Source of the DNA: Allium sativum | Lineage: Eukaryota; Streptophyta; Magnoliopsida; Asparagales; Amaryllidaceae | NCBI GenBank assembly: GCA_030737875.1 | Contig: CM060922.1 | Location: 758,395,603-758,459,602, forward strand | Direction: 5' to 3' | DNA length: 64,000 nucleotides | In this document: positions 48,668-59,989 of the stretch, in pieces | How positions within the stretch are numbered: position 1 is the stretch's first letter | Layout: the number at the start of each line of letters is the position of its first letter | The notes under the pieces: generated by a model | The model's input: the letters and a program-made list of their open reading frames with translations, nothing else | What the model was told of the DNA's origin: nothing | The model's database searches: none | Made by a program: the position numbers and the translations under genes

Positions 48668-49545
48668 ATTACATGAGAATAAAGTTTCACATACGGAAAA
48701 GTAAGTTCAATAAGCAAAAACACAAGAAATAACCGTGATTCAGTTCGTATTAAACCTACTTCCACTTTGAAGTGTCTGCAAATTTTATTCACAATTGAAG
48801 GTTACAAGTGCTGGACATCATCATTACAATTGTATGCAAAATTTGGTTAAGGATTCAACAATCATTATTTTGCATGTAAGAAGTCTTTGGAAAAATTAGT
48901 TTTTCTTCTTCCTCAAGGCTTAGGATACCATTAATGGCATTAAACTTCCTTTTAGAGCTATCAAATCATGCAAATGCCAACCCTTTTGAAGTATGAGGTA
49001 AAGGGGTATTTATAGGTAGTGGATTAGGTAGGAGTAAGTGAGATTTGGGGACCACGGCATATATTTCGCATCCCAAGATAGTGGCCTGGAGAATTTCGCA
49101 TCCCCATGAGGCTTAGTTGGAAATTTCGTATTCTCCCTGGGGGATACGAATTTCGCATCCCGTGGAGATACGATGGCTCGTATCCCGATACGAAATCTCG
49201 CATCCCCATGAGATACTGAAATTTGTATCCCAAGGGATATGAAACGTGAGAGGGCTCTTGCACCGGGGGATGCTAATTCCCGAGTGTATACCTGTCTAAG
49301 GGATATAAAATGGCTTGGAGGATACGAATTGGAGGGATGCGAAATGGAGGGGGTGCGCAATGGAGATATGGGAAATGGAGAGTTTGTGGGATTATGAGGC
49401 CTATGATCGCACGACTCCTCCCGGGTCTAGATCCTAAGTGTTTGGCAGCACTTCGGGATTCTGTACCATGCGATGGACCGAATCGTGTGGGTCTGGTATG
49501 CTTTTGGGAACCATATCAAAAGGCCGGTTAACAGGATGCATATTG
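48668..49545 (-). repeat. Tat 5' LTR (right), approximate limits
   Basis: Minus TATAAATA (49007-49014). The R/U5 side to its left shares GTTCG...CTACTTCCACTTTG and GGTTACAAG landmarks with the LTR at 60000. The U3 to its right (49040-49400) is packed with GATACGAAAT, GATGCGAAAT and TTTCGCATCCC words. The right limit near 49545 is a guess from loss of these words. Confidence 0.6.
49040..49400. repeat. GATACGAAAT/ATTTCGCATCCC interspersed words in Tat U3
   Basis: More than ten copies of the core GAT(A/G)CGAAAT or its complement in both orientations, without regular spacing. The same word family is at 19131-19507, 31070-31200 and 60450-61690. Confidence 0.8.
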
Positions 49546-50103
49546 TTTTGTCATAAGATAGCTCTATATGAGTTGGTTGTATATACTTGTTTGTTATTTG
49601 TTGGACCATTATTACCAGTTGCATCATGTTTCGTTCTCATTGACATTGTTGTAATGTTTTTTACCTATGTTAGTTGTTCCTATTACTTGTTTACTTGCTT
49701 TACTCTTTTTTGGGTTATGTAAGTATATACAGGTTTGAAAGCAAAAGCTTGCTTGCTTATAACTTTTAGTTTCATAGTAAAGATATGTTTTCCCGGAAAA
49801 ATAGTACATATTTCGGATTATATACCGCATGTGGGTCTTATATATTGTTTTTCCATGGTTTGGGATTCCTCATCATTGAGACGAGATGTATAGTGTCATA
49901 CTTTGTTGTTGTGAAAATTTTCAGATCGAGTCGTTCAAAGGAGGCATTGCTGAAATTTTTTTAAATTTTCAGGTGTTAGAAAATTTAACGTAATTTTAGT
50001 AAGAAATGTTTTGAAGTTAAATAATTTGTAGTTTAATCTTAGGGATCTATTGTCATTCCTTTCCTTTAGGAATTTCAAAAATGAAATTCTTTAAGGGGGT
50101 GAA
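49546..50103 (+). other. Element E internal 3' end and polypurine tract
   Basis: Non-coding. It ends with GGAATTTC...GAAATTC (decayed pol terminus of the Tekay group) and AAGGGGGTGAA (50093-50103), the polypurine tract directly before the 3' LTR. Confidence 0.7.
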
Positions 50104-50681
50104 TGTAGTAACCTAAAATTTTAGTTATTATATTTTAAATGGTTGGATTTTTGGAATTTAATAAGTTGAATTCCAATTTAGCAGTTATTTAAATAGTTGA
50201 AATGGGGAATTGGATATTAATTAAATGAATTCGACAATTTCATTTATCATTGTCTAGTTAATCGATATTGATTACAAATTCATTTAGTAAATTAATTGAT
50301 AATAATAAATAGTTTAGATATAAATCGATATTTATATTGTAACTTAAAATAATATTTTAATATGAAAATAGCAAAGTTATCAAACGATCTCGAAATTCGA
50401 TGAAACCTGTTTCGTTAGATCCAGAACGGTAAATGATTGTTAGGTTTCAATTTTAATATTCACTGGAGTTGTTTTGTGGTGTACACGATATAAACGCGTA
50501 GCTATAATCAATTTGAATTTATATTTTGATTTTACTAATAATTGTTGAATATGATTGAATTAGCTTCCAAAACAAATTCCCTTATTTTCGTAATGTGGTT
50601 TATTACCTATGAACGTTAGTTAGAACGTCTCATTTCGAGTTCCAAACTTTTCAGACTTGATGAATAGTGTTTTGGAGGGGC

Positions 50682-50690
50682 TTTATAAAC
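50682..50690 (+). promoter_or_regulatory. TATA box of E 3' LTR
   Basis: TTTATAAAC ~580 bp into the LTR, followed by a CTTC/CATTC-rich leader. Confidence 0.55.
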
Positions 50691-52210
50691 ATCTCAACCC
50701 TTCTTCATTCTAAAAACCTGGCTTCCACTTTCTTTTTCTTCAACCCAATGGACATAATTTAATCTTTCAATCTGTCCACATTTAGCAAAAACTCCTAACA
50801 AGAAAGTTGTTCGTATTGACGATTAGAGTTCGTCCATGTAAGGCACTTAACGATCGGAGGTCATGGGTGGTCGAAATTTCGCCTGAACCGAATAGGGGTT
50901 GTTTTTGTTTTTTTGGCCACCACGTCATCGTTGTCGACTTTGAGGCTGAGGGGTCTGAAGGATGGAGGAAGAGGGTGAGGTACTTGTATTAATGGTGGTG
51001 GTCCGGTGGCAAATGGTGGCCAAAGGCACCCAAATTTCTTAGATGAACGGAATTCGGGTTTTCACCAATTTTGGTGATTTGCGGCTGAGCTGGGGACGCC
51101 ACTCCAGGCGATGGTAAAGGGGTGGCATACACGTCGTTAGGTGGTGGGGGTTCGAACTCCGATGGATGGTGGTGTGTGTTACGGTAGGGACTGGAGAAGG
51201 AGGCATGAGTATTGGTTGATGCCTGAAGTGTTTTAAAGTTGGTTAGACCATTATATTAATATATTAATCAAGGTAATTAAATAGTCAATGACATGATTAT
51301 TGAAAATAAATTTTTAGAATTCAAGTTATAAGATTGTAACGTGTGTATCTTTTCATATGAGGTTGGATTCGCGCAAAACAAATTGCGTTGGCTTCGTATT
51401 CGCGAACCTACGCATATGAGTTGGATTGGAGTGATTTGGAGCTACTTGGATTTTTGTGTAATTTTAAACGCTCATTTGGAATTATATAAATACGTGAAAT
51501 TATCGAATTGGAATGGTTCGTGAGTTAACTCTTATGCTTTCTAGAGTACTAGATTATCATATCGCATAAAACAAATATCTATTGTTGAATCAATATTTTT
51601 TTGTCTGATATATTTGTTTGTTTGATTGATTGATTGGTTTATTTGTTGCTTTATTGGTGGTTGTTGATATATTTATTCTCGTCTAAACAAACGACTTTTG
51701 ACGTTATCTACTTTTAAGCAGAAGATTCATCTTCAATGAATTATATTACAGTATTCATTCTATATTATATTATTTGTTTATACTCTATATCGCTTTCATT
51801 TATTTACGAGTATTCTCATATATATTTTTATTGTCGATGACCGAAGTAAATTAAATGTTCTATTTAATTTAAGCTTGAGATTTCGCAGAATCGATGTTTT
51901 AATAAAATTATCATTTTTATTAATGATATTTTTAATTTTACTTATTATTCTAGTTAATAGTAATGAAATTCACTTATCTACTTGAACAAATGATAATTGA
52001 ACATGATTTTTGCATATAAGTAACGAACTGAGAATTGATTATTCATTCTAATCAATGATATTAGATTGAATTAATTATTATAGTTATTGAAACTTTATTT
52101 TAATTAATTATTTTAATTAATAGTTAATTGAAATTTAATAATCGTTTTACTGGATAATACTTTAATTCCAATAACTTATTTTAACTAATGAGATTTGATT
52201 GGTCAGTTTT

Positions 52211-54147
52211 TTTGGCAAAACCGATCGGTTTTTAAGGTGACCGCAAACACCTTTTATGATAATTAATAATAAAAAATATAGTATTGTACGGGTGATTATT
52301 AATAGACAATCAAGTACTTCAATTTTTAAGGTGGACCGTCCACCGCTAACGGAGTTTATAGTAGCTCATACAGCGCTTCCTTGTATCAATTCCGGTCTAG
52401 GAGCATCATTATATATGATGGATGGAAGGCATCAGTATCTTAATTAATTCCATGATTCCTTTTGTTGAGTAAGAGCCTTAGCGAGTCAAAAGGCATCCTT
52501 TTCTTAAATCCTAGGGCCGACTGTACACCTAACAGGTACTCTTTCCCATGTTTGGTGACTGCCTACCATGTTCCGTCTACTCTACCTTATAGGCTTACAA
52601 TACTGAAGCTAGCCTAAACTAACTAGACTACAATAATAGCTCCGTGCAGGGAGTCACAAATTTAGATGCTAAACATTAAACAATGTATAGATACCATATT
52701 TCATTACAAGCTACCAAATAATGACCTTGTACAAAAGCTAGTACTTATGGTATAACAAGGACCAAGTAGCTTAATGGAGAAGTATAGCATTGAATGAAAG
52801 TGTAGAGTACAACAAGTTGTATCCATCTCCATCGAAATGACATGTCAAAGTAACTGTAGATGAACAGCTGCAGACAGATTTCTTGAGCTCCACAAATTAG
52901 CATGAAGCAAATTATGCCAAGCTGGAATAGCTTCACCACCAGAAGTGCAGAAGTCGACCAATCAATGTCGAGTTGACATAGAAAAATGACACCAAATTGT
53001 TACTGAGGACTTGTCCAAAGCAATCGCCATTGATAGGCATTACATATGTAGTTAACATGAATAGTGTGACATTAAGGCCCGGAACCAAATATAAAGCAAT
53101 GCATATGATCAAAGCTTGGAGAAGGCACAGTCAGGCAGACTCATTCGACTAATTCAGCACATTTTATTGTCGTAGCATCTCATGGCGTGCCAAAGAAATC
53201 AGAAGAGCAGATAACCCAACCAAACGTACCCAAACTGATGACTACAGAAAATGACAAACAAGAACATCACCAGGTGGCTTAATTTAACATACGATCACCA
53301 GAAGCCCCAAATACAACCAAAACACAAGCAAAAACCATACCTGAGCCTTCAACTGCCAACAATAAGATCTAACAAGCCGAAATTGACACACTCAAGAAAT
53401 TCTAAAACCACCAAGGATACCAAACCAACTAAACAACAGACTAGAACATAACTAGAAATCACTCATCGTGCTAGAGATAGCAGTGCTTCCGACGAGCCGA
53501 CACGATAGATTAGTTAAACATATAAAACTGAAGGCAGCAAGTTGCGAGATCAATAAGAGTTAATAGAAGAACTTGTGCACGCAAATACTCTACATTAGAC
53601 CAAGCAAATTTCCAAAAGCCAAGCTGAAACCAAATCCATTTCAAACCAAATACAACTGCATCTTGAACTGAGGATCTCATACACTTCCATCCCCGTTCCT
53701 ACTAGCAAAGCCATATAAAATTTGGACAAAAAATCACTCAACAATGAAAAGAACGGACTCACCGAGGTACCTAATATTGCGCATTACAAAAATCATACGA
53801 AAATGTGAAGAGAAGACACCACAGAGAAAGAACAATAGAACGCAATTAGACCTAAATAGGCCGCCATGACTTGAAGAAGCCGGAAGACAGAAGATGGATG
53901 ATAGGAAAAAGTAATGAGGGTCGGTTTGAGGGAAAATCTGGATCAAGGTTTCAGATCAAGGGAAAATAAAAATTAGGCCTTCATGAGTACAAACGCAGGT
54001 GAAAACAAGATAAGGAGCGGATGCAGGGGTTTGAATATAGGTAATGGAGAATGATAAATGGAGAAATGAAATGGAAGAAAGAAGGCGTTTCTTGTTGCCA
54101 TTAACTCGTACTAACAAAGCTGGAGACCACTTTTTCATAACTTGATG
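52211..54147 (-). mobile_element. Unclassified 1.94-kb insertion with 12-bp target duplication
   Basis: Flanked by TTGGTCAGTTTT (52199-52210 and 54148-54159). Base composition changes sharply at both edges, and removing the insert restores continuous AT-rich LTR sequence. No terminal inverted repeat and no reverse transcriptase are seen. On the minus strand the insert ends in a run of A (T7 at 52207-52213 on +), just after a perfect 16-bp palindrome AAAACCGATCGGTTTT (52217-52232). This suggests LINE-type retroposition of an RNA. Short minus frames and GTA/CAG junction-like words occur, but I recognise no gene. A non-TIR MULE is an alternative. Confidence 0.6.
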
Positions 54148-56829
54148 TTGGTCAGTTTTATTTACTTTAAAAGGAAACTGAATTGAAATTAAACTAGTTT
54201 AATGAAATGAATAAAACCACTTTAATTGATCAAATATAAATGGTTTAAGAATAATTAATTGATTATTATAAGATTTTGAACTTATTTAATAAAGTATTTG
54301 CAAACAATCAATTTAATGATACAAAAGACCGTAAAAGTGATTGATTAATTTACGGAATAATTAGTGTTGGTTTTAAAGTTTTAAACAATTTTCTATTCGG
54401 TTTATTTACCTTTGAGAATAATAAAAATGGGTTTTAAAGTTATAAAATGAATTTTATAAATTATCTTTCAAGATGATTAATAATTTGTTTTAAGTATAAA
54501 TAAGCATCCAAATATAATGTATTATCCTTTAGGGATAAACAATATAATTTAAATCTCATAAATGATAGTTTTAATGAGAAAGTCCATTTTAAAATAGAAA
54601 TGGTTTGAAATTTAAATCTAAATGTAAAGTGTGTTGTTTTTTATCGAAATCGATATGTACATTAACATTGGTTTCGATTTTTTCTCGAAATACACTTAGA
54701 TAAAACTAATATTTTAATGAGTATTGTAAAAAATGTATCCCTTCAAATATTTGAAATGTGAAAACCAAGCATAAGTTCAAGTTAGTGTTTTTAATACGAA
54801 TATGGGAAGAAATCTCCATAAACAATATCGCTTATATGGAAAATATATAGTTATGCCCTTATCATTGGACATTGATGTATAGAAACTTATCTCAAAGTTT
54901 GAAAACATTGTCTAGACGATGCTAGAGCTAATACTACATCAACTTGTCAGACTTTAACCAAGAGCTAGTATAAGTTTGGTATCAATCAATAATGGTAAGA
55001 GAACGTGATTTAATTGCCATATACGATCATTTTTAATATTCCTCATAGTCAATTTAACAACTATCGTTTCACCTTTCTTGAGTTGTATCATTAAATCAAA
55101 ACAATTTGTTGCACTTTGAGTGTTGTTATCCTTTATTGTAAATGACTAAATACAGAAAGCGAATGGACGTCTAGCTATGTGGAGTTGCTCTCATTAGGGT
55201 CATTTCACATCTACTCTTGGGTTGGTTTGGAAATTTGTGCGCAAGATGTGAAATACTCGGATACAACATAAAGTTGGTAGGGTCGGCTAGTACATTTCCA
55301 TGAACAGTGTAGTTTTCAAGTATACTCTTGAGGTAAGCTATTTGGTAAGATGGGTGCGCCGTCTGTAACACCCCACCTCCGTTAAGGACACTCACAAAGG
55401 GAATGCCTTAACTTTGGTGGAGCATTTTAGTAAACAGAACAGAAACTTACAAGACAGATAAAAACAGTACTTGAAAATTTTTAACTTTATTACAGCGGAA
55501 ACAGAAATCAGTATGGTTACATCCCTTCAAATCTCAGAATTCAAGTACAAAATACCAGTCTTGTACAAAAGCCTTCAGAATGCATAGTTTAAAATCATAA
55601 TCCCCACAGAAGAAGACAAGCCATACTTTAAGCACTTCAAGCAGAAGAAATCCGGATCTAGCTAGAGTATTCCCTCCTTAGAAAACCCGGGGGGGAAACG
55701 GAAGAGAAGAGGAGAAACAACAAGGGTCAGACATAAAGTCTGGCAAGTCCAGTGACTTTGAGTATATGAACAGATAATAATATTATGACATGAACATAAA
55801 ACTGGATGAGAGATAACTGTAACAGGTGTAGCAGATATAACAGAAGAACAGAATGACATAAACTATTGCTTTACACTTCTCTGCACTAATACTAGTATAA
55901 CCGAATTAGGTGTTACCCTAATGTCTAAACTGAAACAGAAACGGGTACAGAATAATTTAACAGAAACAGGATGCTAATAATGGGCCTTTACTACCCGATC
56001 AGAAACAGACAGAAGCAGAAACAGATTAATCCCTACGGAAACAGAATGTAGAATTAGGTGTACACTAGTAATGGGCCTTTACCACCCGAACAGACGGTAC
56101 CACGCAGAAACGGACAGGTGTTACCACCCAACAGAAACAGACGGTACCAACAGAAACAGACAGAACTAAGTGTACCCTAAAACCCTACCCCAAGCGATCG
56201 GCTCCCTAATACATAAATATCCTGTGTCGGGCCCACAGTAGGGTGTATCACTCCCTAAAGTGACAACCAATTGGCACAGACCTATTTACAGATGTCACGG
56301 CGTCTTACATCCTCAGAGGCAGACCGGGATCCATGCACGCACATGACCCGGTTGGAACGCACCATCAACACCCCTCGCCATTATCAGAATGAACCGCTTA
56401 TAATTAGTTCAGTAAACGTGCCCGGACCCTACCTACTGTTGGGTCAAAGTTTTGATACCAGAAAGGGTTACTGACTAATATGGGTCCCAAACAACAGATG
56501 ACACAAGTAATTCCCCTCCTAACCTTGTGTCCCCAGACTAACAGATTTCAGATTAACTTGTTTACAAGTTCAGACATACAGAATTCAGATCAACCAGTTC
56601 ACAGACAAGTTTTCAGACTAACGGATCAGATATACAGATTTAACAGACTTACCAATTAACCAGTTACAGATTAACAGACTTACAGATTTGTCTAACTTTG
56701 TAATTGGGCCTACAGATTCACGGAACAGATTTATTAAATTCATCAGTCTAGTGGGTTTAATCCTATCCGCCCAACATGTTTTAGACATCATGTTTATCTC
56801 AGATTTTCATTAATTAATTATTAATGCCC

Positions 56830-57036
56830 AGACCTCTCACATTAAACTGACAGTTTGCAGCTACTGGTTAGGCCGGTTGGTTCCGGGCAGATTTCTATCG
56901 CAAACTGAGTCTAACCTCGGGTTTCAAGCACGTTATGACTAACTTCTCACATTAGAACCTATTGTTTGCGGCCACTGGAATATGTCGGGCGGTTCCGGGC
57001 AGAATTACGCCACAAACTCATTCTAACCTCGAGTTA
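56830..57036 (-). other. Paired stem-loop module in solo LTR D
   Basis: Unit 1 pairs GTTTGC with GCAAAC. Unit 2 pairs TTAGAA with TTCTAA, and TTTG plus GG with CC plus CAAA. Loops hold GGCGGTTCCGGGCAG or close variants. Stem sequences differ from A, B and C while complementarity is kept. Confidence 0.72.
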
Positions 57037-58470
57037 GCCATGTTTATCTTTGCGGCCAATTAATTAATGATTTACCATTTATACCCACGCCTAATATACA
57101 TGTCAATTATTCATAGCTAATTCAGATAATGTCAATAACAGACTGAATATATCAACTTAACAGACATAATAGATAACAGGTTTAGGCGACTTAACGGATT
57201 CAGCAGATTAAGCAACTAGCAGATTTAGCAGATAACAGATTAGGCATCTCAACAGATTTAGGTTGGCATTCTTAACAGAATTAGCAAATGACAGATTTGG
57301 TAGATGAACAGATCTAGCAGACTAGGCAGTAGGGCAGAACTAGCAGATTAAGCAATATAACAGAACTTGCAGATTAGGCAATGTAACACAACTAGCAAAT
57401 TAGGCAAATATAACAAATTTACTTATTTCTTAAAGTTTCATACCTTGCCTAATTATAAACCTTGCCTAAGTTCACGTGCATAAATAATAGTCTTGATTCA
57501 CAATATTATCATATACCTTATGTTTGTATTAAATTTACATAGCACAGATTATGGTCATAAATTTACCATATATCATATGTTCCAAATTTTTATTAAACTT
57601 GCATAGTACAGAAGATCCATATAATTTATACCAAATATAGCCATAGATTACTATGCATGTCATATATCCCAAAGGTCCCTTACTTAGGTGTTTATTTACA
57701 TTAATAGATATCCTACTTTCATGTAAATCTTTATACCTAGGCCATATTCTCTTTATCCCAAATCATGTGTTCGATACAGTCTATATTTATGTTCAATTAT
57801 ATACCTTTTTATGTCATGTCCACAAATCATATGTTCAATACCTTTTTATGTTATAAATATAACATGTCCAATCATATGTCTCAGATTCATGTTCTAGCTA
57901 CAGTCCATGTTCTTTCCTCAAATTAGTCACCTATTGGTCATGCCCAATTTATGCATCATTCATTTTACTGTCCCAAACATTTTAGCGCATGTTAATCTCT
58001 TATGAGATTGGCTCAGGCTCGTAGTAGCCTGGCTATAGAACAGAAAGAGGAAAGAGGTACAGAATGAGATAAATCAAATCAGAACAGAACAGATATAATC
58101 TCAGATTCAGATTCACAATTCATGTCAAAATCAGAATTAACGTTTATAGCGGAAAAAAACTGTACTTGCCTTGGTTGGATTAAAGAAAGAACTTTAGTTG
58201 TTGCAGAATTGTTGCAGAAGCTTTAATCTCTAATTTGAATTGAGTTGCTTAGGTTGATGTTGATTAGCATCTAGTTTTGATTCCAGCAGAGTAGCGACGC
58301 CATTTTTATTTTTATTTAGATCAGAGGCAGAGAAGAAGCAGAATAGAATTATGTGCAGAGAAGGCTGGGTTTGGGGCTGTTTAAATAGGTTTAGGCAGAC
58401 GAATCTAGACAGAAAACGAGACCAGATACATCAGAACGCACCCAGGCAGAAAAGCAGATTCGGGAGGCAG

Positions 58471-58586
58471 GTCGACCCCCAGGTCGACACTAGGGTCGAC
58501 TCTAGGGTCGACCCCCTGGGGGCAGGTCGACTCTAGGGTCGACCCCCTGTGGGCAGGTCGACTCTAGGGTCGACTCCCCAGTCGAC
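58471..58586 (-). promoter_or_regulatory. GTCGAC palindrome cluster, solo LTR D
   Basis: Nine GTCGAC in 116 bp, several in the words CAGGTCGACTCTAGGGTCGA and GGTCGACCCCCTG. It begins about 85 bp upstream of the minus-strand TATA-like box. Confidence 0.75.
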
Positions 58587-58640
58587 CTGGTCTGTGCTGT
58601 TTAATTTTTTTCTGAACTTTGGAAGGCCATAACTTGGTCA

Positions 58641-58717
58641 TATGGACTCCGATTTACGAAATTTCGGACTCTATTTCGCGTATTTTTCCGAGACGAACGC
58701 AATGGCACAGCCCGTTT
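58641..58717 (-). promoter_or_regulatory. Conserved U3 box of solo LTR D
   Basis: Reverse complement contains CATTGCGTTCGTCTCGGAAA and CGCGAAATAGAGTCC, as in A and B, at the same ~78-bp offset from the LTR start. Confidence 0.6.
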
Positions 58718-59510
58718 CCCTTGATTCTGATTTTATATTTTAATTATACTCAGATTTGTAATTCTTAAGTTCGCAGAAAATACGGGGTGTTACACCGTCC
58801 TAGTCATTTGTTGCGAAAAAATCTCATTTTATTCCTTTGAATTTATGATTTTTCCCTATTTTAATTACGCCTGGAGGACAAAACCTTCACGATGTTCAAT
58901 TATTCGTGAGATTGGATGTTGTTGTGAGTAGCCTAGTCCGTAGTAAGCATGTGGTCCAATTATTTTGGAAAAAATAACTTTTTCCATGTTCAATCCGAAT
59001 TTTTGGATCAGTTTCTTTGTTTTCATTGAGAAGTGTCGTGCACTCTTCTCAATAGGGTGTGTACTATTATTACTTTTTTTATTGGAATTTTTTTTGCATA
59101 TGACACCCATTCCTTATTATTTCGAGTATTTTGTTTTGTGTTGACGTTTATTCATATATGTTATTCTTATGAGGTAAAAACTCGTTCCGCGATCAGCGGC
59201 GTGGTCTCATATAATTATTGCATGTTTCCTATTATTTGAGTTTTCACATGTTAGTATTCTAAACTGATTTATGTATTATTTTATTATAATGCTTGGGTCA
59301 AACCAAGCTTGTTTCTAGGTTGTCTTCTATTGGATATGGAGCTCATAGAGTAGAGTTGTAAGTTTTCCTATCGCATTATTTTATTTTTCTTGTTTTATAT
59401 TTTACTTATCAGCATTTGTAAGGTCAAAATATTATAACTATCAAGCTAACGGGACTTGTATTTAACTCTGATATACGTTGTATCTTGGAGTGACAGTTGA
59501 TTTGTCGTTG

Positions 59511-59511
<1 letters not shown>

Positions 59512-59541
<30 letters not shown>

Positions 59542-59542
59542 A
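59512..59542. repeat. (TTA)n microsatellite in E 3' LTR
   Basis: About ten TTA units. The 5' LTR has only a few at the matching place (about 17825). Confidence 0.95.
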
Positions 59543-59708
59543 TGTTATCGTTTCTGCTGTGAGATTCTATGCTTCTTCTTTTCTTTTCTTTCTTTACTTT
59601 TCTTTTTACCCTAACAATCTACATTTTCAATGATTGGATATTTGACATTAAATTATTGTGGTTGTATTTAGTGTCGACTTTCGATGGCCGGGAAATTGGG
59701 ACATTACA

Positions 59709-59989
59709 TACTGTCCTATAACAATAGTGAGTCGAATATTAGTGTGATCTCGACGAGTATGAAATGGTGATTTTTATCGGTTATTTTAGAATTTTTAGCG
59801 GCCAAGGGTGGTCATGGTAGTTGTTAGTCTCCTAGGTATTTATTTTGACAACAAGAAAATACGTGATCACAAAAAAGATAGACGCTAATGTTTTGTCAAG
59901 ATATATGGTATATAAAGTATGATATTAGACATGTATTGATCATTAAGACTGTTTACGTGAAAAATTGTTCAACATACGCCAACACTCAA
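59709..59989. other. Unassigned flank right of element E
   Basis: No gene, repeat or motif recognised. Confidence 0.4.

Larger units (their letters stand above)
31065..49545 (-). mobile_element. Decayed Tat-lineage Ty3 retrotransposon
   Basis: Minus-strand order from right to left: LTR with TATA box (about 48668-49545), gag start (48509), Copia insertion, gag, protease, reverse transcriptase, RNase H, integrase end (36953). A spacer follows, then an antisense ORF (31731-36010) and U3-like sequence. No chromodomain follows integrase. The gag-end string YRHLKDVIEKLI, the integrase tail AHL/EHLRSY-type ending and an antisense extra ORF between pol and the 3' LTR are Tat-lineage traits (family knowledge). 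Every domain carries stops or frameshifts. Left and right limits are approximate and no TSD was found. Confidence 0.8.
55364..58794 (-). mobile_element. Solo LTR D (Tekay-like family)
   Basis: 3431 bp, TGTAACACCCCACC...ACGGGGTGTTACA, with perfect TSD CCGTC (55359-55363, 58795-58799). Minus orientation is shown by the reversed U3 box (about 58641-58717), the GTCGAC cluster (58471-58586) and a minus TATTTAAA (58380-58387). It contains the paired stem-loop module (56830-57036) and long stretches rich in AACAGA/GCAGATTA words (55790-57400). No internal region, so it is a recombination product. It sits in the E 3' LTR. Confidence 0.93.
17600..59708 (+). mobile_element. Element E: old Tekay-like LTR retrotransposon hosting most other insertions
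   Basis: Defined by three parts in one orientation: a truncated 5' LTR ending at 18004 with a primer site directly after it, a polypurine tract at 50093-50103, and a 3' LTR starting TGTAGTAACC at 50104 and ending GGGACATTACA at 59708. The last ~400 bp of both LTRs align with roughly 20% differences and several indels. Internal sequence attributable to E is only about 18017 to ~19100 and ~49546-50103, without coding. Everything else between is later insertion. The segment before the polypurine tract, GGAATTTC...GAAATTC, is a decayed form of the pol end motif of this group. The 5' LTR start is missing, so the TSD cannot be tested. Confidence 0.75.
50104..59708 (+). repeat. 3' LTR of element E, interrupted twice
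   Basis: Starts TGTAGTAACC after the polypurine tract and ends GGGACATTACA. Pieces are 50104-52210, 54160-55363 and 58795-59708, together about 4.2 kb. TATA box TTTATAAAC is at 50682-50690 in CTTTATAAACATCTCAACC context. The (TTA)n run at 59512-59542 is much longer than in the 5' LTR. Frames inside are short and without domains. Confidence 0.8.

Noticed and set aside
53734..54138. Host gene fragment on the minus strand in the 1.94-kb insert
   Set aside because: Short frames with splice-like words, but no recognisable protein and no consistent exon chain. Left as unclassified insertion.
56271..57856. Genes within solo LTR D
   Set aside because: Frames fall in CAGA-rich or AT-rich LTR sequence without any domain.
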